64,000 nt of DNA from Alitta virens (Eukaryota > Annelida > Polychaeta > Phyllodocida > Nereididae). The notes below the pieces were generated by a model. The model did not search any database. It was not told the DNA's origin and saw only the letters and a program-made list of their open reading frames with translations. The DNA is taken from NCBI GenBank assembly GCA_932294295.1, contig OW028582.1, positions 5,265,515-5,329,514 of the forward strand. Reading direction: 5' to 3'. The position numbers were made by a program, and so were the translations under genes. This document shows positions 1 through 10,648 of the stretch, piece by piece; within the stretch, counting starts at the first letter, position 1; each line of letters begins with the position of its first letter.

Positions 1-201
1 CTCTGCTATATATCACTATTGGAGCCTGTATCTCGTCCAGAATCGGCCTTGTCTGGTAGTATGCGTGTAAGAGGTATAGTACCGCTGCAGGAGTTGGTCT
101 AGTGCGGACAGGTGATCTTGCGCTGACACGCCGCAGCCCGTTGTGGCGCAACAGATGACAAAATTGACCTGGTTGTGCCAGAACTGCATCGGACTAGAGT
201 T

Positions 202-221
202 ACAAGCTTGTACAACGTTGT
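202..221 (+). other. Adjacent perfect palindromes in the monomer
   Basis: acaagcttgt (202-211) and acaacgttgt (212-221) are both perfect 10-bp palindromes placed side by side, with ttgtacaa bridging them. A units keep both in full; most other units have ccaagcttgt, which shortens the first to 8 bp. A protein-binding role is possible but only inferred. Confidence 0.5.
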
Positions 222-287
222 CAGAAGTTACGTTAGGCAGCTGACACTTCTCAGACACATCCGGGTGCCGCGTTTGGATCCATGAAA

Positions 288-303
288 GTCCAGCCGACTG
301 GAC
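288..303 (+). other. Short hairpin in the monomer
   Basis: gtccag and ctggac form a perfect 6-bp inverted repeat around ccga. Class C and D bodies carry gtcctg in the left arm, which breaks one pair, so the structure is not strictly conserved. Confidence 0.4.
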
Positions 304-584
304 TTGGCTGTGGGGTTGAGTGAGTGGCACTCGTCTGGAACAACAGTCTCAACTTTGTTCTCGGCCCCGACCTAGATTCAGGTGACATTTCGCTTGGTCG
401 TGGTGTTGATGACTTTGTAGCAGTGAAAGACGTCGCTGTCGTTGTCGTCTTTTTCACAGTGGTTCGGCGGAGGTTCTGGACCATGGTCTGTACTGTGGGG
501 GTTGCGTGAAATTCAGGGTGGCTGTGAATTTCAGATGCACAATGACATCGTGGGCGCCATCATTGGGGGATTTTGGATTTTGGT

Positions 585-596
585 CGAGCACGCTCG
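585..596 (+). other. Short hairpin cgagc-ac-gctcg in the monomer
   Basis: A 5-bp inverted repeat with a 2-nt loop, present in almost every full unit. Exceptions include 48835 and 49541 (gctcgag), where the inner stem bases are kept, and 58815 (gcttggg) and 60190 (ctagc) near the array edge. Confidence 0.35.
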
Positions 597-608
597 GGTT
601 GTTCGTCG

Positions 609-964
609 CTAGAACTGACTGGCGCACACCTTACACAACACGGGGGATCCCTGAGGAGCCTGTATGGGTTGACCTTGCATCCGTATTGACTTGCAGTCAT
701 TATTAGCTCTGCTATATATCACTATTGGAGCCTGTATCTCGTCCAGATTCAGCCTTGTCTGGTAGTAAGCGTGTAAGAGGTATAGTACCGCTGCAGGAGT
801 TGGTCTATTGCGGACAGGTGATCTTGCGCTGACAGGCCGCAGCCCGTTGTGGCGCACCAGATGATGAAATTGACCTGGTTGTGCCAGAACTGCATCGGAC
901 TAGAGTTCCAAGCTTGTACAACGTTGTCAGAAGTTACGTTAGGCAGCTGACACTTCTCAGACAC
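609..964 (-). pseudogene. Frameshifted coding relic carried by the monomer (example in the main array)
   Basis: On the minus strand two reading frames overlap. One (749-964) contains a segment with NQVNF, WCATTGCG and DHLSA; the other (609-857) contains AYYQTR, LDEIQAPI and a Cys pair. Their order and the shift between them look like one ancestral coding segment broken by a frameshift. The same arrangement recurs in nearly every unit. Neither frame is a plausible gene here: lengths are 71 and 82 codons, and stops and indels differ between copies. Source family not identified. Confidence 0.3.
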
Positions 965-1411
965 ATCCGGGTGCCGCGTTTGGATCCATGAAAGTCCAGC
1001 CGACTGGACTTGGCTGTGGGGTTAAGTGAGTGGCACTCGTCTGGAACAACAGTCTCATCTTTGTTCTCGGCCCCGACCCGGATTCAGGTGACATTTCGCT
1101 TGGTCGTGGTGTTGATGACTTTGTAGCAGTGAAAGACGTCGCTGTCGTTGTCGTCTTTTTCACAGTGGTTCGGCCGAGGTTCTGGACCATGGTCTGTCCT
1201 GAGGGGGTTGCGTGAAATTCAGGGTGGCTGTGAATTTCATATGCACAGTGACATCGTGGGCGCCATCATTGGGGGATTTTGGATTTTGGTCGAGCACGCT
1301 CGGGTTGTTCGTCACTACAAATGACTGGCGCACACTTTACACAACAAGCGGATACCTGAGGAGCATGTATGGGTTGAACTTGCATCCGTATTGACTTGCA
1401 GTCATTATTAG
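707..1411 (+). repeat. Unit 2, class B, 705 bp
   Basis: Diagnostics agattcagcc, ctattgcgg, gacaggccgc, gttaagtg, catatgcacagtg, acaaatgac and acaagcggatacc. Confidence 0.93.
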
Positions 1412-2439
1412 CTCTGCTATATATCACTATTGGAGCCTTTATCTCGTCCAGAATCGGCCTTGTCTGGTAGTACGCGTGTAAGAGGTATAGTACCGCTGCA
1501 GGAGTTGGTCTAGTGCGGACAGGTGATCTTGCGCTGACACGCCGCAGCCCGTTGTGGCGCAACAGATGATGAAATTGACCTGGTTGTGCCAGAACTGCAT
1601 CGGACTAGAGTTCCAAGCTTGTACAACATTGTGAGAAGTTACGTTAGGCAGCTGACACTTCTCAGACACATCCGGGTGCTGCGATTGGATCCATGAAAGT
1701 CCAGCCGACTGGACTTGGCTGTGGGGTTGAGTGAGTGGCACTCGTCTGGAACAACAGTCTCATCTCATATTTGTCCAGAATCCGCCTTGTCTGGTAGTAC
1801 GCGTGTATGAGGTATAGTACCGCTGCAGGAGTTGGTCTAGTGCGGACAGGTGACCTTGTGCTGACACGCCGCAGCCCGTTGTGGCGCACCAGATGACGAA
1901 ATTGACCTGGTTGTGCCAGAACTGCATCGGACTAGAGTTCCAAGCTTGTACAACGTTGTCAGAAGTTACGTTAGGCAGCTGACACTTCTCAGACACATCC
2001 GGGTGCCGCGTTTGGATCCATGAAAGTCCAGCCGACTGGACTTGGCTGTGGGGTTGAGTGAGTGGCACTCGTCTGGAACAAGAGTCTCATCTTTGTTCTC
2101 GGCCCCGACCCGGATTCAGGTGACATTTCGCTTTGTCGTGGTGTTGATGACTTTGTAGCAGTGAAAGACGTCGCTGTCGTTGTCGTCTTTTTCAGTGGTT
2201 CGGCCGAGGTTCTGGACCATGGTCTGTCCTGTGGGGGTTGCGTGAAATTCAGGGTGGCTGTGAATTTCAGATGCACAATGACATCGTGGGCGCCGTCATT
2301 GGGGGATTTTAGATTTTGGTCGAGCACGCTCGGGTTGTTCGTCACTACAACTGTCTGACACACTTTACACAACAAGGGGATCCCTGAGGAGCCTGGATGG
2401 GTTGACCTTGCATCCGTATTGACTTGCAGTCATTATTAG
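1412..2439 (+). repeat. Unit 3, composite E'/C-like, 1028 bp
   Basis: Short segment ends at 1764 (junction ctcatctcatatttg). The body has aacaagagtc, no ca, gattttagatt and actgtctgacac, but keeps the 27 bp that E bodies lack. Confidence 0.9.
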
Positions 2440-3144
2440 CTCTGCTATATATCACTATTGGAGCCTGTATCTCGTCCAGAATTGGCCTTGTCTGGTAGTA
2501 TGCGTGTAAGAGGTATAGTACCGCTGCAGGAGTTGGTCTAGTGCGGACAGGTGATCTTGCGCTGACACGCCGCAGCCCGTTGTGGCGCAACAGATGATGA
2601 AATTGACCTGGTTGTGCCAGAACTGCATCGGACTAGAGTTCCAAGCTTGTACAACATTGTGAGAAGTTACGTTAGGCAGCTGACACTTCTCAGACACATC
2701 CGGGTGCTGCGATTGGATCCATGAAAGTCCAGCCGACTGGACTTGGCTGTGGGGTTGAGTGAGTGGCACTTGTCTGGAACAACAGTCTCATCTTTGTTCT
2801 CGGCCCCGACCCGGATTCAGGTGACATTTCGCTTGGTCGTGGTGTTGATGACTTTGTAGCAGTGAAAGACGTCGCTGTCGTTGTCGTCTTTTTCACAGTG
2901 GTTCGGCCGAGGTTCTGGACCATGGTCTGTCCTGAGGGGGTTGCGTGAAATTCAGGGTGGCTGTGAATTTCATATGCACAGTGACATCGTGGGCGCCATC
3001 ATTGGGGGATTTTGGATTTTGGTCGAGCACGCTCGGGTTGTTCGTCACTACAACTGACTGGCGCACACTTTACACAACAAGGGGATACCTGAGGAGCATG
3101 TATGGGTTGAACTTGCATCCGTATTGACTTGCAGTCATTATTAG
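2440..3144 (+). repeat. Unit 4, 705 bp, E start with B-like body
   Basis: Starts agaattggcc and gtgctgcgattgg like class E but continues full length without the short junction, with catatgcacagtg and acaaggggatacc. Confidence 0.9.
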
Positions 3145-3845
3145 CTCTGCTATATATCACTATTGGAGCCTTTATCTCGTCCAGAATCGGCCTTGTCTGG
3201 TAGTAAGCGTGTAAGAGGTATAGTACCGCTGCAGGAGTTGGTGTAGTGCGGACAGGTGATTTTGAGCTGACACGCCGCAGCCCTTTGTGGCGCACCAGAT
3301 GACGAAATTGACCTGGTTGTGCCAGAACTGCATCGGACTAGGGTTCCAAGCTTGTACAACATTGTGAGAAGTTATGTTAGGCAGCTGACACTTCTCAGAC
3401 ATATCCGGGTGCCGCGTTTGGATCCATGAAAGTCCAGCCGACTGGACTTGGCTGTGGGGTTGAGTGAGTGGCACTCGTCTGGAACAACAGTATCATCTTT
3501 GTTCTCGGCCCCGACCCGGATTCAGGTGACATTTCGCTTGGTCGTGGTGTTGATGACTTTGTAGCAGTGAAAGACGTCGCTGTCGTTGTCGTCTTTTTCA
3601 GTGGTTCGGCCGAGGTTCTGGACCATGGTCTGTCCTGTGGGGGTTGCGTGAAATTCAGGGTGGCTGTGAATTTCAGATGCACAATGACATCGTGGGCGCC
3701 GTCATTGGGGGATTTTGGATTTTGGTCGAGCACGCTCGGGTTGTTCGTCACTACAACTGTCTGACACACTTTACACAACAAGGGGATCCCTGAGGAGCCT
3801 GTATGGGTTGACCTTGCATCCGTATTGACTTGCAGTCATTATTAG
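3145..3845 (+). repeat. Unit 5, C-like, 701 bp
   Basis: ggtgtagtgcgg, gattttgagctg, agtatcatc, no ca and actgtctgacac. The private cccttt at about 3281 and catatccggg at 3400 set it apart. Confidence 0.9.
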
Positions 3846-4874
3846 CTCTGCTATATATCACTATTGGAGCCTGTATCTCGTCCAGATTCGGCCTTGTCTG
3901 GTAGTAAGCGTGTAAGAGTTATAGTACCGCTGCAGGAGTTGGTCTAGTGCGGACAGGTGATCTTGCGCTGACACGCCGCAGCCCGTTGTGGCGCACCAGA
4001 TGACGAAATTGACCTGGTTGTGCCAGAACTGCATCGGACTAGAGTTCCAAGCTTGTACAACGTTGTCAGAAGTTACGTTAGGCAGCTGACACTTCTCAGA
4101 CACATCCGGGTGCCGCGTTTGGATCCATGAAAGTCCAGCCGACTGGACTTGGCTGTGGGGTTGAGTGAGTGGCACTCGTCTGGAACAACAGTCTTATCTC
4201 ATCTTATGTTCAGAATCCGCCTTGTCTGGTAGTACGCGTGTAAGAGGTATAGTACCGCTGCAGGAGTTGGTCTAGTGCGGACAGGTGACCTTGTGCTGAC
4301 ACGCCGCAGCCCGTTGTAGCGCACCAGATGACGAAATTGACCTGGTTGTGCCAGAACTGCATCGGACTAGAGTTCCAAGCTTGTACAACGTTGTCAGAAG
4401 TTACGTTAGGCAGCTGACACTTCTCAGACACATCCGGGTGCCGCGTTTGGATCCATGAAAGTCCTGCCGACTGGACTTGGCTGTGGGGTTGAGTGAGTGG
4501 CACTCGTCTGGAACAACAGTATCATCTTTGTTCTCGGCCCCGACCCGGATTCAGGTGACATTTTGCTTGGTCGTGGTGTTGATGACTTTGTAGCAGTGAA
4601 AGACGTCGCTGTCGTTGTCGTCTTTTTCAGTGGTTCGGCCGAGGTTCTGGACCATGGTCTGTCCTGTGGGGGTTGCGTGAAATTCAGGGTGGCTGTGAAT
4701 TTCAGATGCACAATGACATCGTGGGCGCCGTCATTGGGGGATTTTAGATTTTGGTCGAGCACGCTCGGGTTGTTCGTCACTACAACTGTCTGACACACTT
4801 TACACAACAAGGGGATCCCTGAGGAGCCTGGATGGGTTGACCTTGCATCCGTATTGACTTGCAGTCATTATTAG
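3846..4874 (+). repeat. Unit 6, class D composite, 1029 bp
   Basis: Starts agattcggcc with agagttatag. Short segment ends at 4198 with the junction cttatctcatcttatg; the body has cgttgtagcg, gtcctgccg, ttttgcttgg and gattttag. Confidence 0.92.
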
Positions 4875-5878
4875 CTCTGCTATATATCACTATTGGAGCC
4901 TGTATCTCGTCCAGAATTGGCCTTGTCTGGTAGTATGCGTGTAAGAGGTATAGTACCGCTGCAGGAGTTGGTCTAGTGCGGACAGGTGATCTTGCGCTGA
5001 CACGCCGCAGCCCGTTGTGGCGCAACAGATGATGAAATTGACCTGGTTGTGCCAGAACTGCATCGGACTAGAGTTCCAAGCTTGTACAACATTGTGAGAA
5101 GTTACGTTAGGCAGCTGACACTTCTCAGACACATCCGGGTGCTGCGATTGGATCCATGAAAGTCCAGCCGACTGGACTTGGCTGTGGGGTTGAGTGAGTG
5201 GCACTCGTCTGGAACAACAGTCTCATCTCATATTTGTCCAGAATCCGCCTTGTCTGGTAGTACGCGTGTATGAGGTATAGTACCGCTGCAGGAGTTGGTC
5301 TAGTGCGGACAGGTGACCTTGTGCTGACACGCCGCAGCCCGTTGTGGCGCACCAGATGACGAAATTGACCTGGTTGTGCCAGAACTGCATCGGACTAGAG
5401 TTCCAAGCTTGTACAACGTTGTCAGAAGTTACGTTAGGCAGCTGACACTTCTCAGACACATCCGGGTGCCGCGTTTGGATCCATGAAAGTCCAGCCGACT
5501 GGACTTGGCTGTGGGGTTGAGTGAGTGGCACTCGTCTGGAACAACAGTCTCATCTTTGTTCTCGGCCCCGACCCGGATTCAGGTGACATTTCGCTTTGTC
5601 GTGGTGTTGATGACTTTGTAGCAGTGAAAGACGTCGCTGTCGTTGTCGTCTTTTTCACAGTGGTTCGGCCGAGGGTTGCGTGGAATTCAGGGTGGCTGTG
5701 AATTTCAGATGCACAATGACATCGTGGGCGCCCTCATTGGGGATTTTGGATTTTGGTCGAGCACGCTCGGGTTGTTCGTCACTACAACTGACTGGCGCAC
5801 ACCTTACACAACATGGGGATCCCGGAGGAGCCTGTATGGGTTGACCTTGCATCCGTATTGACTTGCAGTCATTATTAG
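4875..5878 (+). repeat. Unit 7, class E composite, 1004 bp
   Basis: agaattggcc start, acattgtgag, gtgctgcgattgg, junction after 5227, body with the 27-bp deletion, ccctcattgggg and catggggatcccgg. Confidence 0.93.
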
Positions 5879-7233
5879 CTCCGCTATATATCACTATTGG
5901 AGCCTTTATCTCGTCCAGAATCGGCCTTGTCTGGTAGTATGCGTGTAAGAGGTATAGTACCGCTGCAGGAGTTGGTCTAGTGCAGACAGGTTATCTTGCG
6001 TTGACACGCCGCAGCCCGTTGTGGCGCACCAGATGACGAAATTGAACTGGTTGTGCCAGAACTGCATCGGCTAGAGTTTCAAGCTTGTACAACTTTGTCA
6101 GAAGTTACGTTAGGCAGCTGACACTTCTCAGACACATACGGGTGCCGCGTTTGGATCCATGAAAGTCCAGCCGACTCGACTTGGCTGTGGGGTTGAGTCA
6201 GTGGCACTCGTCTGGAACAACAGTCTCATCTCATATTTGTCCAGAATCCGCCTTGTCTGGTAGTACGCGTGTTTGAGGTATAGTACCGCTGCAGGAGTTG
6301 GTCTAGTGCGGACAGGTGACCTTGTGCTGACACGCCGCAGCCCGTTGTGGCGCACCAGATGACGAAATTGACCTGGTTGTGCCAGAACTGCATCGGACTA
6401 GAGTTCCAAGCTTGTACAACGTTGTCAGAAGTTACGTTAGGCAGCTGACACTTCTCAGACACATCCGGGTGCCGCGTTTGGATCCATGAAAGTCCAGCCG
6501 ACTGGACTTGGCTGTGGGGTTGAGTGAGTGGCACTCGTCTGGAACAACAGTCTTATCTCATCTTATGTTCAGAATCCGCCTTGTCTGGTAGTACGCGTGT
6601 AAGAGGTATAGTACCGCTGCAGGAGTTGGTCTAGTGCGGACAGGTGACCTTGTGCTGACACGCCGCAGCCCGTTGTAGCGCACCAGATGACGAAATTGAC
6701 CTGGTTGTGCCAGAACTGCATCGGACTAGAGTTCCAAGCTTGTACAACGTTGTCAGAAGTTACGTTAGGCAGCTGACACTTCTCAGACACATCCGGGTGC
6801 CGCGTTTGGATCCATGAAAGTCCTGCCGACTGGACTTGGCTGTGGGGTTGAGTGAGTGGCACTCGTCTGGAACAACAGTATCATCTTTGTTCTCGGCCCC
6901 GACCCGGATTCAGGTGACATTTTGCTTGGTCGTGGTGTTGATGACTTTGTAGCAGTGAAAGACGTCGCTGTCGTTGTCGTCTTTTTCAGTGGTTCGGCCG
7001 AGGTTCTGGACCATGGTCTGTCCTGTGGGGGTTGCGTGAAATTCAGGGTGGCTGTGAATTTCAGATGCACAATGACATCGTGGGCGCCGTCATTGGGGGA
7101 TTTTAGATTTTGGTCGAGCACGCTCGGGTTGTTCGTCACTACAACTGTCTGACACACTTTACACAACAAGGGGATCCCTGAGGAGCCTGGATGGGTTGAC
7201 CTTGCATCCGTATTGACTTGCAGTCATTATTAG
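5879..7233 (+). repeat. Unit 8, triple composite, 1355 bp
   Basis: F-type short segment to 6230, a second short segment to 6557 (carrying gtgtttgagg at about 6270), then a D body. Two short segments in a row occur only here and at 11653. Confidence 0.92.
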
Positions 7234-8237
7234 CTCTGCTATATATCACTATTGGAGCCTGTATCTCGTCCAGAATTGGCCTTGTCTGGTAGTATGCGTG
7301 TAAGAGGTATAGTACCGCTGCAGGAGTTGGTCTAGTGCGGACAGGTGATCTTGCGCTGACACGCCGCAGCCCGTTGTGGCGCAACAGATGATGAAATTGA
7401 CCTGGTTGTGCCAGAACTGCATCGGACTAGAGTTCCAAGCTTGTACAACATTGTGAGAAGTTACGTTAGGCAGCTGACACTTCTCAGACACATCCGGGTG
7501 CTGCGATTGGATCCATGAAAGTCCAGCCGACTGGACTTGGCTGTGGGGTTGAGTGAGTGGCACTCGTCTGGAACAACAGTCTCATCTCATATTTGTCCAG
7601 AATCCGCCTTGTCTGGTAGTACGCGTGTATGAGGTATAGTACCGCTGCAGGAGTTGGTCTAGTGCGGACAGGTGACCTTGTGCTGACACGCCGCAGCCCG
7701 TTGTGGCGCACCAGATGACGAAATTGACCTGGTTGTGCCAGAACTGCATCGGACTAGAGTTCCAAGCTTGTACAACGTTGTCAGAAGTTACGTTAGGCAG
7801 CTGACACTTCTCAGACACATCCGGGTGCCGCGTTTGGATCCATGAAAGTCCAGCCGACTGGACTTGGCTGTGGGGTTGAGTGAGTGGCACTCGTCTGGAA
7901 CAACAGTCTCATCTTTGTTCTCGGCCCCGACCCGGATTCAGGTGACATTTCGCTTTGTCGTGGTGTTGATGACTTTGTAGCAGTGAAAGACGTCGCTGTC
8001 GTTGTCGTCTTTTTCACAGTGGTTCGGCCGAGGGTTGCGTGGAATTCAGGGTGGCTGTGAATTTCAGATGCACAATGACATCGTGGGCGCCCTCATTGGG
8101 GATTTTGGATTTTGGTCGAGCACGCTCGGGTTGTTCGTCACTACAACTGACTGGCGCACACCTTACACAACATGGGGATCCCGGAGGAGCCTGTATGGGT
8201 TGACCTTGCATCCGTATTGACTTGCAGTCATTATTAG
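7234..8237 (+). repeat. Unit 9, class E composite, 1004 bp
   Basis: Copy of the 4875 unit at offset 2359; junction after 7586. Confidence 0.93.
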
Positions 8238-9241
8238 CTCCGCTATATATCACTATTGGAGCCTTTATCTCGTCCAGAATCGGCCTTGTCTGGTAGTATG
8301 CGTGTAAGAGGTATAGTACCGCTGCAGGAGTTGGTCTAGTGCAGACAGGTTATCTTGCGTTGACACGCCGCAGCCCGTTGTGGCGCACCAGATGACGAAA
8401 TTGAACTGGTTGTGCCAGAACTGCATCGGCTAGAGTTTCAAGCTTGTACAACTTTGTCAGAAGTTACGTTAGGCAGCTGACACTTCTCAGACACATACGG
8501 GTGCCGCGTTTGGATCCATGAAAGTCCAGCCGACTCGACTTGGCTGTGGGGTTGAGTCAGTGGCACTCGTCTGGAACAACAGTCTCATCTCATATTTGTC
8601 CAGAATCCGCCTTGTCTGGTAGTACGCGTGTATGAGGTATAGTACCGCTGCAGGAGTTGGTCTAGTGCGGACAGGTGACCTTGTGCTGACACGCCGCAGC
8701 CCGTTGTGGCGCACCAGATGACGAAATTGACCTGGTTGTGCCAGAACTGCATCGGACTAGAGTTCCAAGCTTGTACAACGTTGTCAGAAGTTACGTTAGG
8801 CAGCTGACACTTCTCAGACACATCCGGGTGCCGCGTTTGGATCCATGAAAGTCCAGCCGACTGGACTTGGCTGTGGGGTTGAGTGAGTGGCACTCGTCTG
8901 GAACAACAGTCTCATCTTTGTTCCTGGCCCCGACCCGGATTCAGGTGACATTTCGCTTTGTCGTGGTGTTGATGACTTTGTAGCAGTGAAAGACGTCGCT
9001 GTCGTTGTCGTCTTTTTCACAGTGGTTCGGCCGAGGGTTGCGTGGAATTCAGGGTGGCTGTGAATTTCAGATGCACAATGACATCGTGGGTGCCGTCATT
9101 GGGGGATTTTGGATTTTGGTCGAGCACGCTCGGGTTGTTCGTCACTACAACTGACTGGCGCACACTTTACGCAACAAGGGGATGCCTGAGGAGCATGTAT
9201 GGGTTGACCTTGCATCCGTATTGACTTGCAGTCATTATCAG
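8238..9241 (+). repeat. Unit 10, class F composite, 1004 bp
   Basis: ctccgcta start, gcagacaggtt, cggctagag (-1), cacatacggg and gagtcagtgg; junction after 8589. Body with gttcctggcc, the 27-bp deletion, gtgggtgccg, ttacgcaac and terminal ttatcag. Confidence 0.93.
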
Positions 9242-9947
9242 CTCTGCTATATATCACTATTGGAGCCTGTATCTCGTCCAGAATCGGCCTTGTCTGGTAG
9301 TATGCGTGTAAGAGGTATAGTACCGCTGCAGGAGTTGGTCTAGTGCGGACAGGTGATCTTGCGCTGACACGCCGCAGCCCGTTGTGGCGCAACAGATGAC
9401 AAAATTGACCTGGTTGTGCCAGAACTGCATCGGACTAGAGTTACAAGCTTGTACAACGTTGTCAGAAGTTACGTTAGGCAGCTGACACTTCTCAGACACA
9501 TCCGGGTGCCGCGTTTGGATCCATGAAAGTCCAGCCGACTGGACTTGGCTGTGGGGTTGAGTGAGTGGCACTCGTCTGGAACAACAGTCTCAACTTTGTT
9601 CTCGGCCCCGACCTAGATTCAGGTGACATTTCGCTTGGTCGTGGTGTTGATGACTTTGTAGCAGTGAAAGACGTCGCTGTCGTTGTCGTCTTTTTCACAG
9701 TGGTTCGGCGGAGGTTCTGGACCATGGTCTGTACTGTGGGGGTTGCGTGAAATTCAGGGTGGCTGTGAATTTCAGATGCACAATGACATCGTGGGCGCCA
9801 TCATTGGGGGATTTTGGATTTTGGTCGAGCACGCTCGGGTTGTTCGTCGCTAGAACTGACTGGCGCACACCTTACACAACACGGGGGATCCCTGAGGAGC
9901 CTGTATGGGTTGACCTTGCATCCGTATTGACTTGCAGTCATTATTAG
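9242..9947 (+). repeat. Unit 11, class A, 706 bp
   Basis: Matches unit 1 at offset 9241 with no difference seen by eye. Confidence 0.95.
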
Positions 9948-10648
9948 CTCTGCTATATATCACTATTGGAGCCTGTATCTCGTCCAGATTCAGCCTTGTC
10001 TGGTAGTAAGCGTGTAAGAGGTATAGTACCGCTGCAGGAGTTGGTCTAGTGCGGACAGGTGACCTTGTGCTGACACGCCGCAGCCCGTTGTAGCGCACCA
10101 GATGACGAAATTGACCTGGTTGTGCCAGAACTGCATCGGACTAGAGTTCCAAGCTTGTACAACGTTGTCAGAAGTTACGTTAGGCAGCTGACACTTCTCA
10201 GACACATCCGGGTGCCGCGTTTGGATCCATGAAAGTCCTGCCGACTGGACTTGGCTGTGGGGTTGAGTGAGTGGCACTCGTCTGGAACAACAGTATCATC
10301 TTTGTTCTCGGCCCCGACCCGGATTCAGGTGACATTTTGCTTGGTCGTGGTGTTGATGACTTTGTAGCAGTGAAAGACGTCGCTGTCGTTGTCGTCTTTT
10401 TCAGTGGTTCGGCCGAGGTTCTGGACCATGGTCTGTCCTGTGGGGGTTGCGTGAAATTCAGGGTGGCTGTGAATTTCAGATGCACAATGACATCGTGGGC
10501 GCCGTCATTGGGGGATTTTAGATTTTGGTCGAGCACGCTCGGGTTGTTCGTCACTACAACTGTCTGACACACTTTACACAACAAGGGGATCCCTGAGGAG
10601 CCTGGATGGGTTGACCTTGCATCCGTATTGACTTGCAGTCATTATTAG
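9948..10648 (+). repeat. Unit 12, B/D hybrid, 701 bp
   Basis: B-type up to tagtaag (10010), D-body from about 10047 (gaccttgtgctg, cgttgtagcg). An exchange lies between these points. Confidence 0.9.

Larger units (their letters stand above)
1..706 (+). repeat. Unit 1, class A, 706 bp
   Basis: Reference monomer. Landmarks: HindIII site in a palindrome cluster at 202-221, gtccag/ctggac hairpin at 288-303, the end of the part kept in short segments at about 353, GTC/GTT triplet stretch at about 429-450, and a cgagc/gctcg hairpin at 585-596. Confidence 0.95.
1..9241 (+). repeat. HOR block 1 (A B 3 4 5 D E 8 E F)
   Basis: Longest block: ten starts at 1, 707, 1412, 2440, 3145, 3846, 4875, 5879, 7234 and 8238. 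It starts with the class A unit and ends with class F, whose last bases are ttatcag instead of ttattag. The window edge coincides with the first base of an A unit, so the block may be complete. Confidence 0.85.

Noticed and set aside
1..40. TATA/CCAAT promoter on the minus strand (ccaat near tatata at the unit start)
   Set aside because: The two elements are only 5 bp apart, unlike a working pair, and the right array lacks the ccaat spacing (ccaattgtgat). No gene lies downstream.
429..450. GTC/GTT triplet stretch as a microsatellite
   Set aside because: Only a few imperfect triplets, of constant length in nearly all units; no sign of slippage between copies.
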